This document shows positions 36,262 through 48,597 of a stretch of DNA of 64,000 nt, piece by piece. The DNA lies in the NCBI GenBank assembly GCA_024180945.1, contig JAKSGN010000007.1:2356001-2420000 (forward strand), given 5' to 3'. Both the position numbers and the translations under genes were made by a program. Within the stretch, counting starts at the first letter, position 1. The number at the start of each line of letters is the position of its first letter. Origin of the DNA: Macrophomina tecta. Its lineage: Eukaryota; Ascomycota; Dothideomycetes; Botryosphaeriales; Botryosphaeriaceae. Below the pieces are notes generated by a model. The model was not told where the DNA came from. It searched no databases and saw nothing but the letters and a program-made list of their open reading frames with translations.

Positions 36262-37899
36262 TCAGCCCCTCAGCTGTGTTGATGACTGGATGCGCACAGA
36301 GTAATTGACCGTTCGCACGATGTCTTCATCTGGTGGATGAATTGGTGTGTGGATTGTTTCGTTGTCACCGTCGTTACTCGATTTGGTGCTTTCAGGAGGC
36401 CCAACGATTCTCTCCTCGCTGTTCCACCCGTCGGGAACTCCCAATGACATATTCTGTATTCTGTACTCCCTTTCCTTGTCGGTCCGGCTACCGTCAAGAT
36501 CTATGGCACTTGGCCGACGCTGCTCTCTCGAAGTCAAGGGAATGGACCGACTGTTGTATCTCGAGGAGTACTGTTTCTGTTTGCTGTAGGATCGTGCCGA
36601 TGAGAGAAAATTCGGGACCACTCGTCTGGATAATCCGTTCATTGCTGGAGCACAGGCCGCGATAATGGCCAGGTTGGCTTCGACGCCTGAGATTGTATAG
36701 CCGATGCCATAACTACGGTCCTTGTTGCTGGGGCTGAACCGATGGACGTATATTCCAAACCGCGCGATGCTCACCGCGGTGACGCTAAGCGAATGACTGT
36801 CAGAGAGAATACTAACAGATTTACGGAGCTACGCACATCCATCCAATGGACAGAATCGCCCACACGGCGATTTTCTTCCTCTTTCGCATCTGGAGATCCT
36901 TGACCATTATCATCGGAATGATCAAGATCAGGACGTCTGTGAGAACGGCGAGCCCGGCAGCCGCGAGAAAGAAACCGACTTGATCGATACAGTACCCGCC
37001 CCTGATCTCTTTTCCATCAAGCATCCCCTCCTCGTCAGCGCCAGCGGCCTCTTGCGCTCTCAGATCCATTGCTGGGTAGTCGTATGTGTAGTGCAACGGT
37101 GTGCATTGGAATAGATCAGCAAAGAAGGTGCCGGCCATGAGTGCCAGATTGAAGATGAACAGGGCCTTTAAGGACCAGTCAACTCGTCTACGTCTGTCGT
37201 CGATTCGGAGCAGGAACAGGATCACGGAGGCTTTGACTATCGACAGGATCGGGTGGTACAACAACTGGTTCGCCAGATTGTACTGCTGTCCGAGGATCTG
37301 TCTTTCAATTGACATCTTTGGAACGTCTACGACATGATACCCCTGCATCGTCACCTTGGTATCTGGATAGCTGCATTAGTAAGGTGTCAGACGAAGCTTT
37401 GCGCAGTGTAACGATGCGGCGCGAGGAGACCAGAGCAGTAAGCAACTGCGGGGACCCCGCCTCGCCACGGGGGCAGCCTTGAGGAGAGGGGCCACTTACA
37501 CATCCATACTGCATAAGTCTGACCAACAGCGAGCAACTGCACATATGACAAGAAATGATCAGCGATGCAATATTCTGAGCGTGCATGTCGATGGTCTTAC
37601 CCAGGCGATGAGGATGACTATATCATCTGCAGGAGCGGTCAGCTTTCATAGTTTGCTCAATGGGTCTTGTCAATAACCCGCCAGCCTGGCACCGGTTCCT
37701 GGCACTTGCGAACCGAGTACTTCAACCGTCGGAACTCAAAAATCAACGCAGACATACCTGCGCCAAGCAGACTCGAAAGATACTTAGAGGCGATTCTCAT
37801 CCATACCACTATCGTAGAAAGAACGGGGAAGATGAGGATGACCACGTAGGCCGAAGTGTGCGCCTTCTTCGATTCGGCCAGGCTGGAGGAGTCACTCAT
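36262..37899 (-). CDS. Rhodopsin-like (SAT4/Pth11-related) membrane protein
   Basis: Exons (minus) 37899-37758, 37626-37601 (26 nt), 37536-37500 (37 nt), 37362-36837 and 36796-36262 give 421 residues. Membrane spans include AYVVILIFPVLSTIVVWMRI, IVILIAWLLAVGQTYAVWM (built from the two tiny exons), ILSIVKASVILFLLRI, ALFIFNLALMAGTFFADLF, VGFFLAAAGLAVLTDVLILIIP and KKIAVWAILSIGWIHSLSVTAVSI. The pattern of a short N-terminus, LILPIP-like LIIPMIMV and a Ser/Arg-rich cytoplasmic tail fits the fungal SAT4/Pth11 group of putative receptors for host or surface cues. The acceptor of exon 4 is uncertain by a few bases (two AGs, 37363-64 or a little upstream). No CFEM domain is present. Ligand unknown. 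Confidence 0.8.
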
Positions 37900-39449
37900 C
37901 GCGGACGAACATTGCCCTGCGGGTTGGCCAGGGCGTCGCTCAGCGTGCGATGGGAATTGAACGTTAAAGAGATTGATGAGATCAGCTCCTTCGACCAGCG
38001 AGGGTGTGGAATGATGAAGAAACAAGATGCCTCATACCCAGCGACAGGCGTTGCACAGATGCAGCGTTGGAACGCCTTGGGTCGAGACAGTTCGGTACAG
38101 GCCTTCCATTTCGCCAGACGACGAAAGCACAGCTGCTAATCTTTAGCCCTGCCTTCCATGACTCTCGTAGACTCTTCTTCAGCAGTCCTATTAGGATACT
38201 CGGGAGTCGATCAACGGACTAAGCGAGGGTCATTTCGTACTAGCGGCACCATGTCTCTTCTCCTTACACAGGCTCCCAAGCCCTTCCATGCAACCCCCCA
38301 TGCGTAAGCAGGGCCGTTTTCGAGACGATTCACGCCACCACTGGATCACGAAAAAGGAGCTATCACCGCTACAATGGGTCCCCACAGGAGACGAGGCGCG
38401 CAGCTAGGTCTGCCATGCCTTCCCGCGGCATGCCGAACGGACTCCAGCCCAGCAACCAAAACGGGCAGAGACTTGCAGCGCGGAGGATCTTTCCCGTCCA
38501 GCGTGGGACGGAAGAAACCTACGAATTACGGCAGACGCCCGGGCCGGGACGTGGCGGTTAGGACTTGGCGTCTATGCCGGAGCTGGACAGAGCAGCGCGT
38601 GGTGCGGGAGTGGGGGCTGCCTTTTCCGCGCCGATCAGCAGCTCCCGCCCAGGCCCTCCGCCGCGCCGCCAGCGAAGAGGATAAATTAACCTCCCCGGCC
38701 ACAGCAAACCCGGCGAGAAGAGCGAGGAGCCCGCTTGCAGCCACTCGGTGAACAGTCTCACCGGCCCAATGTCATTTCATCGGGCCATTGTTTTGGGAAT
38801 ATGATGCAGCAGCAATGGCGCTGACCACTTAGCCTCACCCGCCCCTCGGCTTGGTTTAACGACCCAGTATTGTCCGCTAGGCCGCGAGCAGCAGTGATCT
38901 GTTGCCTTACGCAACGCACCGTCACTCCGGCGACTCGTGGTCCGCGCGTGCTTGGGCAATGTTACGTGCCCATCTTGCCGACCTTTGACTCGATTCCGCC
39001 ATGCCGGGGCACTTCAGCTCGCGGAAAACCCCAGACGAGCAGTGCTGGAGGGTGGGCTGCCCGGCCTGGCGGTAGTCCTTCAATTGTAGAACACGGCAAC
39101 CCCCGCAGGCATCTTTTTTCCCGCCTGCAACTGCGGCGCCCGGGCAAGACAACCGGTAATTGTTCGCCTTTAAGGGGCACAGGTCATCGTAAGTCTGCGA
39201 TATACCTGGAGCCCTTGATATAGTTTTTCTTCCTTCAACCTGCTGCCTGCTGTTGTTTCCCTGTCGCTTCAGCAGCCCAACCGCCGTTCGTTTACTCCTC
39301 TCAACCCGCCTCAGTGGGAAGAAGTCTATTCCGCAAGGCCCCTTGCCCTCTGCGCCCTTCCCCTAACCCAAAGAGCTGTCTCAGCTCGGCACCAGCTGGG
39401 TTCGCCCTCTCGCGTATCGGCCGATCTCGCTCTGTTGCATCTCAGGACG
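37900..39449. other. Divergent intergenic region
   Basis: 1.55 kb between the Pth11-like start (minus) and the FAD oxidase start (plus). No gene is supported. The right end (39220-39449) is C/T-rich like a fungal leader. Confidence 0.5.
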
Positions 39450-41490
39450 ATGGGCCCGCGACTTCACTCCCTGCTCAGCTGCGCGCTGCTGCTCGCCGGC
39501 GCCAACGCAGCCCTGGATCTGTTCGACTGGGAGAAGATCCAGCTCTCCGACTCTGCCCTGCACAGCTCGCTCAGCGGCCGCGGTCTCGACGGTGGTGTGT
39601 CCCGCCGCGCCGCCAACTCGTTTTGCAAGGTCTTTCCCGGCGACGCCGAGTGGCCGTCGGACGGCCAGTGGACAGCTCTAAATGAAACCCTGGAGGGCGC
39701 TCTGATCAAATCCGTGCCGCATGCCAGTGTTTGCTACGAGGGCCCGTACTATGATGAAGCTACTTGCGCCACTGTCACTGCTAACTGGACGAATTCCTAT
39801 CTTCAGTGAGTGATACTAGCTTGATCAACGCTATTGTTCCGAAACGAGAATTTGACCCTGTGGCTCAGCGATGATGACCCTATCGAGATGCTCAGTCCCG
39901 TCTACCAGGGTCTGACTTGTCAGCCACCCTCACTGTATGTCGGTGGCATCAACTCTGGCAACTGCACACTTGGTGGTATGTAACGCTGTCTTTCATGCCC
40001 GGGGCAGAGCTAACTTACGTGTTCGCCTCAGGCTTCCCTGCGTATGCTGTTGCCGCCACAAATGTCAAGCAGATCCAGGCCGCTGTCACATTCGCAAGGG
40101 AGCATGGCATCAGGTTTGTGATCAAGAACACCGGCCATGACTTTTCCGGCAAGTCTGGCGGTGCCGGCGCCCTGTCGGTCTGGACCAAGAATCTCAAGGG
40201 CATCACTTACGAAGAGAACTACGTCGACGAGGGCACTGGCTACTCTGGCCCTGCGTTCAAGGCCGGCGCTGGTGTGCGTGCCTGGGAGGCCTACGAGGCA
40301 GCTCACGCCCAGGGCAAAGTCGTTGTTGGTGGTGAGGGCCAAGTAAGCTTGTTGCAAAACGTCTGATATGCGACCGTCGCTGACTCTACCCACAGACGGT
40401 GGGAATCTTCGGCGGGTACATCCAAGGTGGCGGTCATTCACCCCTTAGCTCAATGTACGGTATGGGTGCCGATCAGGTCCTATCCATGGAGGTTGTCCTC
40501 GCGAACGGCACGTTCGTGACGGCATCTGCCTCGGAGAACCCTGATCTCTTCTGGGCGCTCAAGGGCGGCGGTGGAGCAACCTACGGCATAGCCACGTCCG
40601 TCACCGTCAAGGCCTGGCCGGACATGCCGGTTACGGGCTCCAAGTTCTCCTGGACGTCCGCCAACATCTCTAACGAGACCTTCTGGAGCGGCGTGCGCTC
40701 GTACCTCGACTATTTCGAGGAGAACGCGGACAGCCAGCAGACGTACAGCTACTGGTTCATCCTCCAGCTCGGCGGCGGCGTCAAGCAGTTCCTGATGCAG
40801 CCCTTCTTCGCGCCGAATAAGACGCTCGCCCAGACGCAGGCCATCCTCGACCCGTGGTTCGCCGACCTCAAAGCTCTCGGCATCGACTTCACGCCGCGCA
40901 CGACGCACTACGACAACTTCTACGACGCCTGGCTCGCCGAGTTCCCGCTCGAGGTCGTGCAGAAGACCCACGTCGCGACGGGCAGCCGCCTCTTCCCGCG
41001 CAGCACGTGGCAAGACGAGGCCAAGCTCAACGCGACCTTCGACGCCATCCGCGCGTCGTCGGACGCGGGCAACACCATCATCGCGTTCAACATGGCCGCC
41101 AAGCTGCACCCGTCCAACGCCGAGAACAGCGTCAACCCGGCCTGGCGCAACACGCTCATGCACGCGCTGCAGAGCGTCAACTGGCAGAACAACAGCACCA
41201 GGGACTACATCCTGGAGCGCCGCGCGTGGTTCAACGATGTCGCCATGCAGCGCTGGATCGACGTTAGCCCCGGCGCGGGCTGCTATCTCGGCGAGAGCAA
41301 CCGCATGGAGAGCGTCTGGAAGCAGTCGTTCTACGGCGAGTATTATGATCGCCTGCTCGAGATTAAGAAGCAGCTAGATCCGGATGATGTCTTCTGGGCT
41401 GCGACGGCGGTGGGCAGTGATGCGTGGGCCGTGGACAGCGTTGATGGCCTGCCGAATGAGAATGGCAGGCTGTGCAGGGTCGATGCGTGA
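39450..41490 (+). CDS. Secreted FAD-linked oxidase with BBE domain
   Basis: Vanillyl-alcohol-oxidase/PCMH-type flavoprotein of the berberine-bridge group. Exons 39450-39805, 39869-39975, 40032-40342 and 40396-41490 give 622 residues. The signal peptide is LLSCALLLAGANA. The FAD domain shows FPAYAVAATNVKQIQAAV, then VIKNTGHDFSGKSGGAG, where His190 is the probable covalent FAD site, and GIFGGYIQGGGHSPLSS. The position often filled by the second covalent Cys in bicovalent members has no cysteine, so a single covalent link is likely. The C-terminus (SFYGEYYDRLLEIKKQLDPDDVFWA) is the BBE segment. Many N-glycosylation sites fit secretion. Substrates may be sugars, alcohols or secondary metabolites. 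The FGGYIQGGGHS region begins exactly at the last exon. Confidence 0.9.
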
Positions 41491-44400
41491 ACAGGAAAAA
41501 AAAAAAAAAAAAAACGGTAGGAATAGAAGGCTTTAGTGCGCTTCGTTTCCACTTAGTAATACTTGTATCTTAATTTAACCAAGCTTCACATCCCACTTCA
41601 ACAACGAACGATGTGCTCCACTTGACTGATTTGGTATCCGCAACAATGTCTCCGGGCTGCATGCCCCCGGCTGTTTTGCATGCTGCGAGGAAGCTCTCTA
41701 TCCTTACACTTCCATGTGCTGAAAGAGACCCGCTACCTGAAGGTTACAACCATAAAACCTATCTGAAGAATACTAAAGGCTTCCCGGAGGGACGCCTTTA
41801 GTTCTTACAATCACCAGATTGGTTTAGAGATATCCCGGAGTCTACTCTCAGGCAAGTAGTTATCGAAAGGGACGTCCTCAATGCAATTGCCGGAGCACTA
41901 TATACTAACGGCTGCCCGCCTCACTATCCAAGGGCGCGATATTACGGATGACAACGCGCAATGGAAAGACACTGCGCCGGAACAACTAGGACAGAGTGTC
42001 TCTGAGCTGTTCCTCGGCATCCACCAAGCCTGCCGTAAATTGCAACCCGTTGTACAGCTGGGCATCTGTGGTCAGATGGGCATAGGCCGACTATGACAGC
42101 GGACCAGGCAGCCAACTTCACCCCAAGCTCCTGCGCGCAGAGGCTCGATGTGGAGATCAGACCCAGGTAGGAAATATTGTACCCAAGGCCTCCCTTCCGG
42201 TCTCGGAGGCGCGGAGTCGTCAAAGATTCACCGCTCACGCCCAAGGCATCGTGGGAAAAGGCGGGGTCTACAGCACAGCGTGGCAGAGCTTCAGCGGATT
42301 GTAGTGCGGGATTCGAGGCTTGATGCCGGGCACGGCTTCCACCCTGATTTCAAAGAATCCGCCGAGAAAGACCTGCGAAGGGCGTGCCGCATCTTCGAAG
42401 TCACGCAGCTAACATTCACCTACGCGGCTCTGACCGCGCATTAGTGTTGGTGAGAAAACACTATTTGTTTCTTCCGGAAACCGCAAACAGAAGTACCGCT
42501 CGCGTTTCGTCTCCGAAGGACAAAAACCTCCAAAAAGGACTTAACCCAACAGACCGTGGGATTTCCGGCTTTTTCTCCATCCTGGTCACAGGGCGCCTCT
42601 CGGAAAAGAGAACAGCAGCCCCATTCTCATGAGAGTCGAAGGCGAGCGGGGACGATACCACCCTCCGAAGGCCCTGTTTTCTCAAGCGAAACCGTTCTTA
42701 GGCTCGATTTTGCGAATGAAAATTTCATCTGAGTAGATTTTGGCTCGGGTGTGACTATGAAGGACTGCACTTGCGCAGATCTGCGTGAAGTCGCAGCGCC
42801 ATTTCCAGGCCACCAATCTTCCAGGAAATCGGCAATGAGGTGACCCTGGGGGACGAGGTTCAGTCCGGTAATGTCTCTTTTATGAATACAGTGTCCACCG
42901 AGTCCTCTCTCTCGCCCGAATCCCCATTCCTATTAGTCAGTATCATGACCGGTAATCACCAAGAAACTGTCGCGCTCGAGGTGTCCTGCCGGTCTCACTT
43001 CTATTCGCACCATCTTGTGTCACCATCACCCAGCTTTCTCCATGTATCCATCCTTGGATACCGGGGGTCAACGTTGTCCTGGTCCAAGCGTTTCAAGGCT
43101 ATCTAGACGGGTCCAGAAAGGGCAGGTGCCAAGGCGTACGTCGCTCGACGGCGGCCGCTCGTGCTTTGCTTCCCTAGCGCGTTAGCGGGTGGACAACGTC
43201 GTCGGAGAAGGCGAGAGCTTGTTAGTGTAACGCGCGCTCGGCAGGGCGAACGGAAAGTCAGAAGCAGTGGTGTGCAATCAGATGGTGAGTGCATGTGAAG
43301 CTGCCTAAGGCTTTTCACAGCAGGACGGAACCCGTCAAATCTTGAAACGAGCAGGCCAACCAAAAATGCGGATAGCTTTTGGACATGGTAGTTGCCAACG
43401 GCTCCAGGGCTGCTTGATGCGTCACGCACCACCGGGGCCGTGTAGAAAAAATTAAGTGGCCAGGAGGGCGGAGATAAAAATTAAGAGCGCGCATTGGACC
43501 GCGTCAGCAGTTCGTACTGCGGGTGAGCTCATGGGACAGGAGCAAGCAGGAGAGGAGGGTGGTGTTTTGATCGACTAGCGGGGCCCGCCGGCGAAGCTCC
43601 CTACTTCTTGAACCTGCCGACGGCTCCCCATGGCGGAGAAAGCTCCGTGACCAGACCGCAAAGGCGCGGCGCGGGCAATTTGGCGGGGGGTTGAGTGAAA
43701 TGTGTAGGGAGGTGCAAGGGCTGGCGGGCGACAGCAGGAAGACAATGGCATACAGAGGACCTGGTTGTTGCCGAGGCGGCGGGGCGGAGCAAGGATGAAG
43801 GAGGCAGCACGAGGCAAGACAGACAGGCGCTAATCGCAGGAAAACAACGGGCCCGGCACGGCAGACCAACCCCGGACGACCTCGATGCGGCAGGTAGCGC
43901 GGAGGGAGGAGAATTGCGCGTCGTGGCCAAGCGGAGCGAGGCGCGTGGTGGGAGGCAATGGCGGCGTTGTATTGATGACCAAGGGCTGCTGGCGCTCGCA
44001 GCCTGATTTGTAAAGCCAGCCGGGCCCAAGCACGCGAGGAGCGCCGTCGGCCAGCAGTGGAGGCGCGAGAGGGAGCGAGAGGCGAGGCCGGCAGTGGAGG
44101 GCGGCTCCAGGCTGCGCTGGTGGGCGGTTTGGTGACACAGCAACACCCTCGCCATCGCCGCCACGCAGCGCCACCGGACCACGTGCGGCGCTGGGGCTTG
44201 CCTGCCCGATTGGGCAGATGCTGGGCGCAGTCGGCCAGGCGGGCGCAGGCTCGTGCTGGTTGGTGTGCGCCTGGCACATGGCTGCTACAGCCTGGCCCGA
44301 CCCACTGATTGGTGCTGTGCTGTGCCCGCCGCCTGCATCTTAAAACTTGTCCACCACCCACTCCCGTCGCGCACCTCTCCCCGACGCCCCCCAGGCTCGC

Positions 44401-44559
44401 CCAACCAAACACAAAAAATATCTTCACTTCCTTCTGCATGCCGCCGTCCGGCTTCCGGCTGTTCCGACTGATTTAAACCGCCCTCGCCCGCCCGCGCCCC
44501 CCGCCTGCAGTCCACCCACGCTTGATGACGACGCGCCTGGCATGTAACCACCCCCGTTG
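41491..44559. other. Gene-poor interval (3.1 kb)
   Basis: No supported gene. It starts with a 19-base A-run (41496-41514) just after the oxidase stop. The 43.5-44.5 kb part is GC-rich and opens a 311-codon minus frame with low-complexity content that I reject. Near 44300 there is an ATTGG (CCAAT) element about 250 bases before the next start. Confidence 0.45.
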
Positions 44560-45681
44560 ATGTCCTCCGACGCCCCGCTCCCGAACTCCGGCCTGCCGCC
44601 AGCCCAACCGCCATGGCCGCACCAAACCCGCCAAATCCACCATGACCTCCCCCAGCGCTGTCCCGCCGCCGCCGCCGCCGCCAGCGGCCTCCAACCACAG
44701 CAGAACCAACCCCCCTCCCCCTTCCTCCGCCTCCCCTCCGAGATCCGCCTCCTGGTCTACTCCTACCTCCTCCCGCACGCCTCGACCATCACTTTCCACC
44801 CCCTCACCCGCAAGCACCCCTCCACCGGCACGCCCACCCCCGCCCACGCCGTCCACATCCCCGGCGTCTGGGCCTCCATCGGCATCTGGACCGGCCTGCT
44901 GCGCACCTGCCGCCAGCTGCACGCCGAGGGCATCGACGCCCTGTACGGCCGCAACCTCTTCCACTTCAGCCTGACGAGCAAAGAGCGCGTCTGGGCCTTC
45001 ACCCCGGCCGCGCCCGCCTCCCCCGCCGCCGACCAAGGCAGCACGGCCCGACGAAGAGGAGGAGGAGGAGGGCCGGTGGCAGCCAACGGCGCCAGCGGCG
45101 GCGGCGTCAACGCGCTCAACACCCCGCACGCGCGCGGCCTGCCCGTCAACACGCTGCGCACCTCCGGCATCGGCCCCGCTGCCCTGCGCCGCATGCGCGC
45201 CGTCGTGCTGCGCATCGAGGAGGACCTGAGCCGCCCGGAGAGCTACCGCCGCGTGCAGGCCTGGCTGCGCGAGTGGGTCGAGAGGCTGAATGCCGCCGGC
45301 GGCCACTGCCTGCAGGAGCTGCGGGTCGAGTTGGTCACGGGCGTGTTTCGGTACGGCGGCTTCCCCAGCTTCACGGACAGCGTGTTCTGGGAGTTTCTGC
45401 CAGAGAGGAGCCACGACGCCGGCGCGCAGTGGCAGTTTGTGCTGGAGCCATTGGCCGAGCTGGGCGGGCTGAGGGAGGTCGAGGTGCGGGGCCACGTGAA
45501 GCCCGAGTTTGCGAAAAGACTCGCGGGGAAAATGATGGCAGCGGCGACGCCAGATGACGGGTGCCGCATGGACGGGATCGAGTATGCGGAGCGGAAGGTC
45601 GAGAGGAAAACGGGGCCGGTGGCCAGAAGCACGCGCAAATTCTACGAGCCCGAGCTGGATTGGCAGCTCCAGGGCGACTGA
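44560..45681 (+). CDS. Fungal LPSEIR-type (F-box/2EXR-like) protein
   Basis: Intronless, 373 residues from ATG 44560. After a Pro/Gln/Ala-rich start (~50 residues) comes PFLRLPSEIRLLVYSYLLPH, the short F-box-like helix, then ASIGIWTGLLRTCRQLHAEGIDALYGRNLFHF, the classic follow-on in this fungal superfamily. A Gly/Ala-rich loop of ~45 residues separates this from a C-terminal region (LRRMRAVVLRIEEDL ... LQELRVELVTGVF) of alternating helices and strands. Similar to the gene at 33953 in its N-terminal motif but not obviously beyond it. Function unknown. The very high GC makes all other frames here shadows. Confidence 0.78.
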   Translation: MSSDAPLPNSGLPPAQPPWPHQTRQIHHDLPQRCPAAAAAASGLQPQQNQPPSPFLRLPSEIRLLVYSYLLPHASTITFHPLTRKHPSTGTPTPAHAVHIPGVWASIGIWTGLLRTCRQLHAEGIDALYGRNLFHFSLTSKERVWAFTPAAPASPAADQGSTARRRGGGGGPVAANGASGGGVNALNTPHARGLPVNTLRTSGIGPAALRRMRAVVLRIEEDLSRPESYRRVQAWLREWVERLNAAGGHCLQELRVELVTGVFRYGGFPSFTDSVFWEFLPERSHDAGAQWQFVLEPLAELGGLREVEVRGHVKPEFAKRLAGKMMAAATPDDGCRMDGIEYAERKVERKTGPVARSTRKFYEPELDWQLQGD

Positions 45682-46878
45682 ACGGACGCAAGCCTGCGAG
45701 CAGTTTGTCTTTTGGATATTTGTTACTACCACACGCAGAGTCCACAAGACGCATATTGGGCACGTCTCTAGATGTGAGTCGACGACTGTGGATCTCTCGT
45801 CTCTTTTTGCACACTCTTATACCCACTGCAACCGGCGAATGTATGTCTGCCGTTTCTTTGCTCCTGACGTCTGTCTCTGTCATAATGGTGCTAACGCTTT
45901 TTGTTTTTTCCAGCATCATACAGAGATAATCCCAGCATGACCTGGGCATCCGCATAGCACGCCATATGCCATCATCATCCGGCAGCATCCCAACAGAAAC
46001 CCAAGATAGCCACTAGTAGTGCGAGGATAAGCCACGCCAATTATCCAGCTGCTGCATCCAGTAACCGAAACGCGCAATCGGCGCAGGCGAGCGAGGCACC
46101 AAGCCCTCGGCGAGACGCAAAGACGGACATGCGAGCTTTGCGCCGCTAAGCGCAAGTTCGGTCGTTTGTTCGTCGTTGCTTTAGCGGCGCCAAGGCGTAG
46201 TAACGGAAAGGATCCGTCCCATGTGCAGGCCCCCCTTTCCCCGGACGAGCTGTAGGGATAGAAAAGCCGCGGTACCTTGTCAGCAGAAAGGAAATGGGTG
46301 TGCGATAATGCGACCTAATCGTCCCGGACGCGCGGTTTGGCTGCAGGGGCAGGCGAAGAATGCGAGAGGTGTGAGAGGAGGATGCGCCCCAAGGAAGACC
46401 TGCGCCACGGAAAAGAAAAGCGGACACGCGCATGTTGTTCAGCCCCACACACTTGGCCTAAATAGTTTGTGCAGATCGCGGCGTTTGACGGTTCGTCGGT
46501 AACCTGCTGAAAATGTGCGTCGTACAAGGGAGCTAATCAACATTCAATTTCTCGGCGCGAGTTAGTTGGTACTCAGCCGTTATGATGTCACGCCGCCCCT
46601 AATTCGTCGATAAGTGCGACGTGCTTCTCCGCACACCTGTGATCCCGCCGGCTGATGATAGCTCTGAGACCAAGGTCTCCCGGGCTCCTGAAGGAATATT
46701 TCGAAGGCATGATTGGCCGGCAAAGGATGAATCCGTTCCTGAAACTGCAACGGTGCGGGAGCTGGATCGAAAAATCGGCGGGAATCTATTGCTTCTCTTT
46801 GTTCTTTCCCTCTCTGACTCCTCTAACATGCGTGAAGGGTATCCTGATTATTGAAACTTATCGCCGAGGGCGTGACGA
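45682..46878. other. Convergent spacer
   Basis: 1.2 kb between two convergent genes; no coding sequence supported. Confidence 0.5.
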
Positions 46879-48188
46879 TCAATCCAGTCCTTGATCCTCG
46901 GCTTTCTCCGCCTCCAGCGCCTCTTTCAGCTCGTCACCAAAAAGGAGGTTGAAGATGACGCAGAAATAGACTTCGCCGGTGGTCTTGTTCTTGAACACCC
47001 ACCGCAGCTGATGCGTCTTCTCGTCGATGTACTTCAGCACCCCCAGCGAGAATCCTGGCAACTTCAATTCGAATCCTGCAACCTATGGTCAGCCCTGTCG
47101 AAGCACTTGCACGAGCGGTTAAGAAAGAAAAAAAAAAAAAAAATAAAGACCACCGCGAGGTAAAGCAAGACAACCCGCCACTTACTGTCGAAATCAATAT
47201 GCGGATTGAAAAAGTCTCCCTGATACAGCCTGCCCTCCTCAAACACCAGGCCTTTCCTTCTCTTCTCATCCACAAAGAACTTCCGCCTCTTGGCCGCATC
47301 GGGCGGGCACCCCCACACCCTTCTCACCTCCTCGCCATCGCCATCCGCGCCCTCTTCCAACACGCCCGCGCCCTTGGCCACCACCTCCTCCTCACGCACC
47401 TCCTCCGGCCGCTGCGGCGGCGGCACATCGAGCGCCGCGCCCTCTCCATCTCCACCTCCACCTCCACCTCCACCTCCACCTCCACCTCGACCAACCCTCG
47501 GCCCCACCCTCAGCGCATACCAGCAGCAAAGCGCCGGCCCATACACCCACGGCTCGTCCGCATACGCATCCACCTCGATGCTCGGATCGACCCATCCCTT
47601 CACGATCCTGACCGCCAGGTTGAACCCGGGGGGCAGGCGGTCCCTGACCGGGCGCGCGCAATCGGGGCCCCAGACGGCATCGTCGGCGGGGATGTCGTGC
47701 TTGGGGACGAACGAGAAGGAGATGCTGTAGCGGTCGCGGTTGCGGGCGTGCTGGGGCGCGGCGAAGTACGGGGACGAGGCGGGCGAGGCGGAGGGCAGGC
47801 CCGAGAACTGCTTGATGCGGACGGCGATGCGGGCGGTGAGGTGGGCGTTGTCGACGCGGACGGTGTGCGGGGTGTTGACGCGGACGAGGGTGTGGGTCGA
47901 GGGGTCGTAGGACGGCCCCGCGGTGACGCGGAGCTTGTATTTTTCGTGGATGGCGCGCGGGTCGGCGGGCGAAGGGGGCGTGGTTGTTCCGGTGCCGGTC
48001 GACGAGTCGCTGCGGCGCGGGGTTGTTGAGTCTAGGTCAAGCTTCGAGTAAGCTTCGGTGAAGGCAGCGTCGGACTCGGTGTTGGAGGGCGTGGCTGTTG
48101 TCTCGGCGACGGTGGCTTTGGGGTGGGGGTCCTGGGGCCTCGAGAAGGGCGTGGCCCTGGCAAAGGCCTCCTTCACTCGCGCAGCCAT
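46879..48188 (-). CDS. DUF1769 family protein
   Basis: Exons (minus) 48188-47186 and 47075-46879 give 399 residues. Residues 1-95 are Ser/Thr/Pro-rich and disordered. The conserved fungal DUF1769 core follows: VRVDNAHLTARIAVRIKQFSG, DRYSISFSFVPKHDIPADDAVWG, GFNLAVRIVKGWVDPSIEVDAY, then after the intron FELKLPGFSLGVLKYIDEK and LRWVFKNKTTGEVYFCVIFNL. In family members the phrase ending in 'GEVLFVVVF' is diagnostic. Function is unknown. A homopolymeric run of about 12 glycines (plus-strand CCACCT repeats near 47450-47490) interrupts the middle and likely varies in length. The intron is needed to reach the conserved C-terminus; reading through gives an unrelated hydrophobic tail. Confidence 0.87.
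47447..47490. repeat. CCACCT microsatellite encoding polyglycine
   Basis: Tandem CCACCT/CCTCCA hexamers on the plus strand translate on the minus strand as a glycine run inside the DUF1769 protein. The unit is a multiple of three, so length changes keep the frame. Confidence 0.85.
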
Positions 48189-48597
48189 GTAGGAATTACT
48201 GGGCGATGGGTGCGAGCTGAGTGCCGGAAATGAAGGCGAGAATGTGTGTGTGATTTAGGCTGGGCAGGAACAGCCACAGGCTTGGTATTTACATACGAGC
48301 GGGTGCTCGGCCGGCTGCGGCCTAGAGAGAGCAGCACAGCCCAGTCCTCAGAAAACGCGCGTGCATTGCTGACGGCGACAACGTCAGCCTTCACATGCCG
48401 CTCGTTGCGTGTCAGGTCTCATTCACCATCTGCGTCATGACAGATTCGCGGGCTGCAGCCGATGCACCTCCCCGCAGATCACCTCCGCCCAGCCAATCAC
48501 AGCGCCCGCAGCTACCGCCTTGCGCTCCGCACAACTACAACCGGGAGGGTATCAACATTTGACTCCAGTCTCCTAATCCACTGCTCCCACGCCCTGC
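48189..48597. other. Intergenic spacer
   Basis: 408 bases between the DUF1769 start and the SDA1 stop; no coding sequence supported. It must hold the DUF1769 promoter. Confidence 0.5.

Noticed and set aside
41880..42444. Frames at 41881 and 42148 as one split gene
   Set aside because: No splice pair joins them convincingly and neither shows a recognisable domain.
43504..44439. 311-codon minus frame
   Set aside because: Low-complexity Arg/Pro/Ala/Cys composition in GC-rich DNA, no good domain and an unsupported start.
47085..48029. 314-codon + frame opposite the DUF1769 gene
   Set aside because: Antisense shadow; includes the polyglycine repeat read as Ser/Thr repeats.
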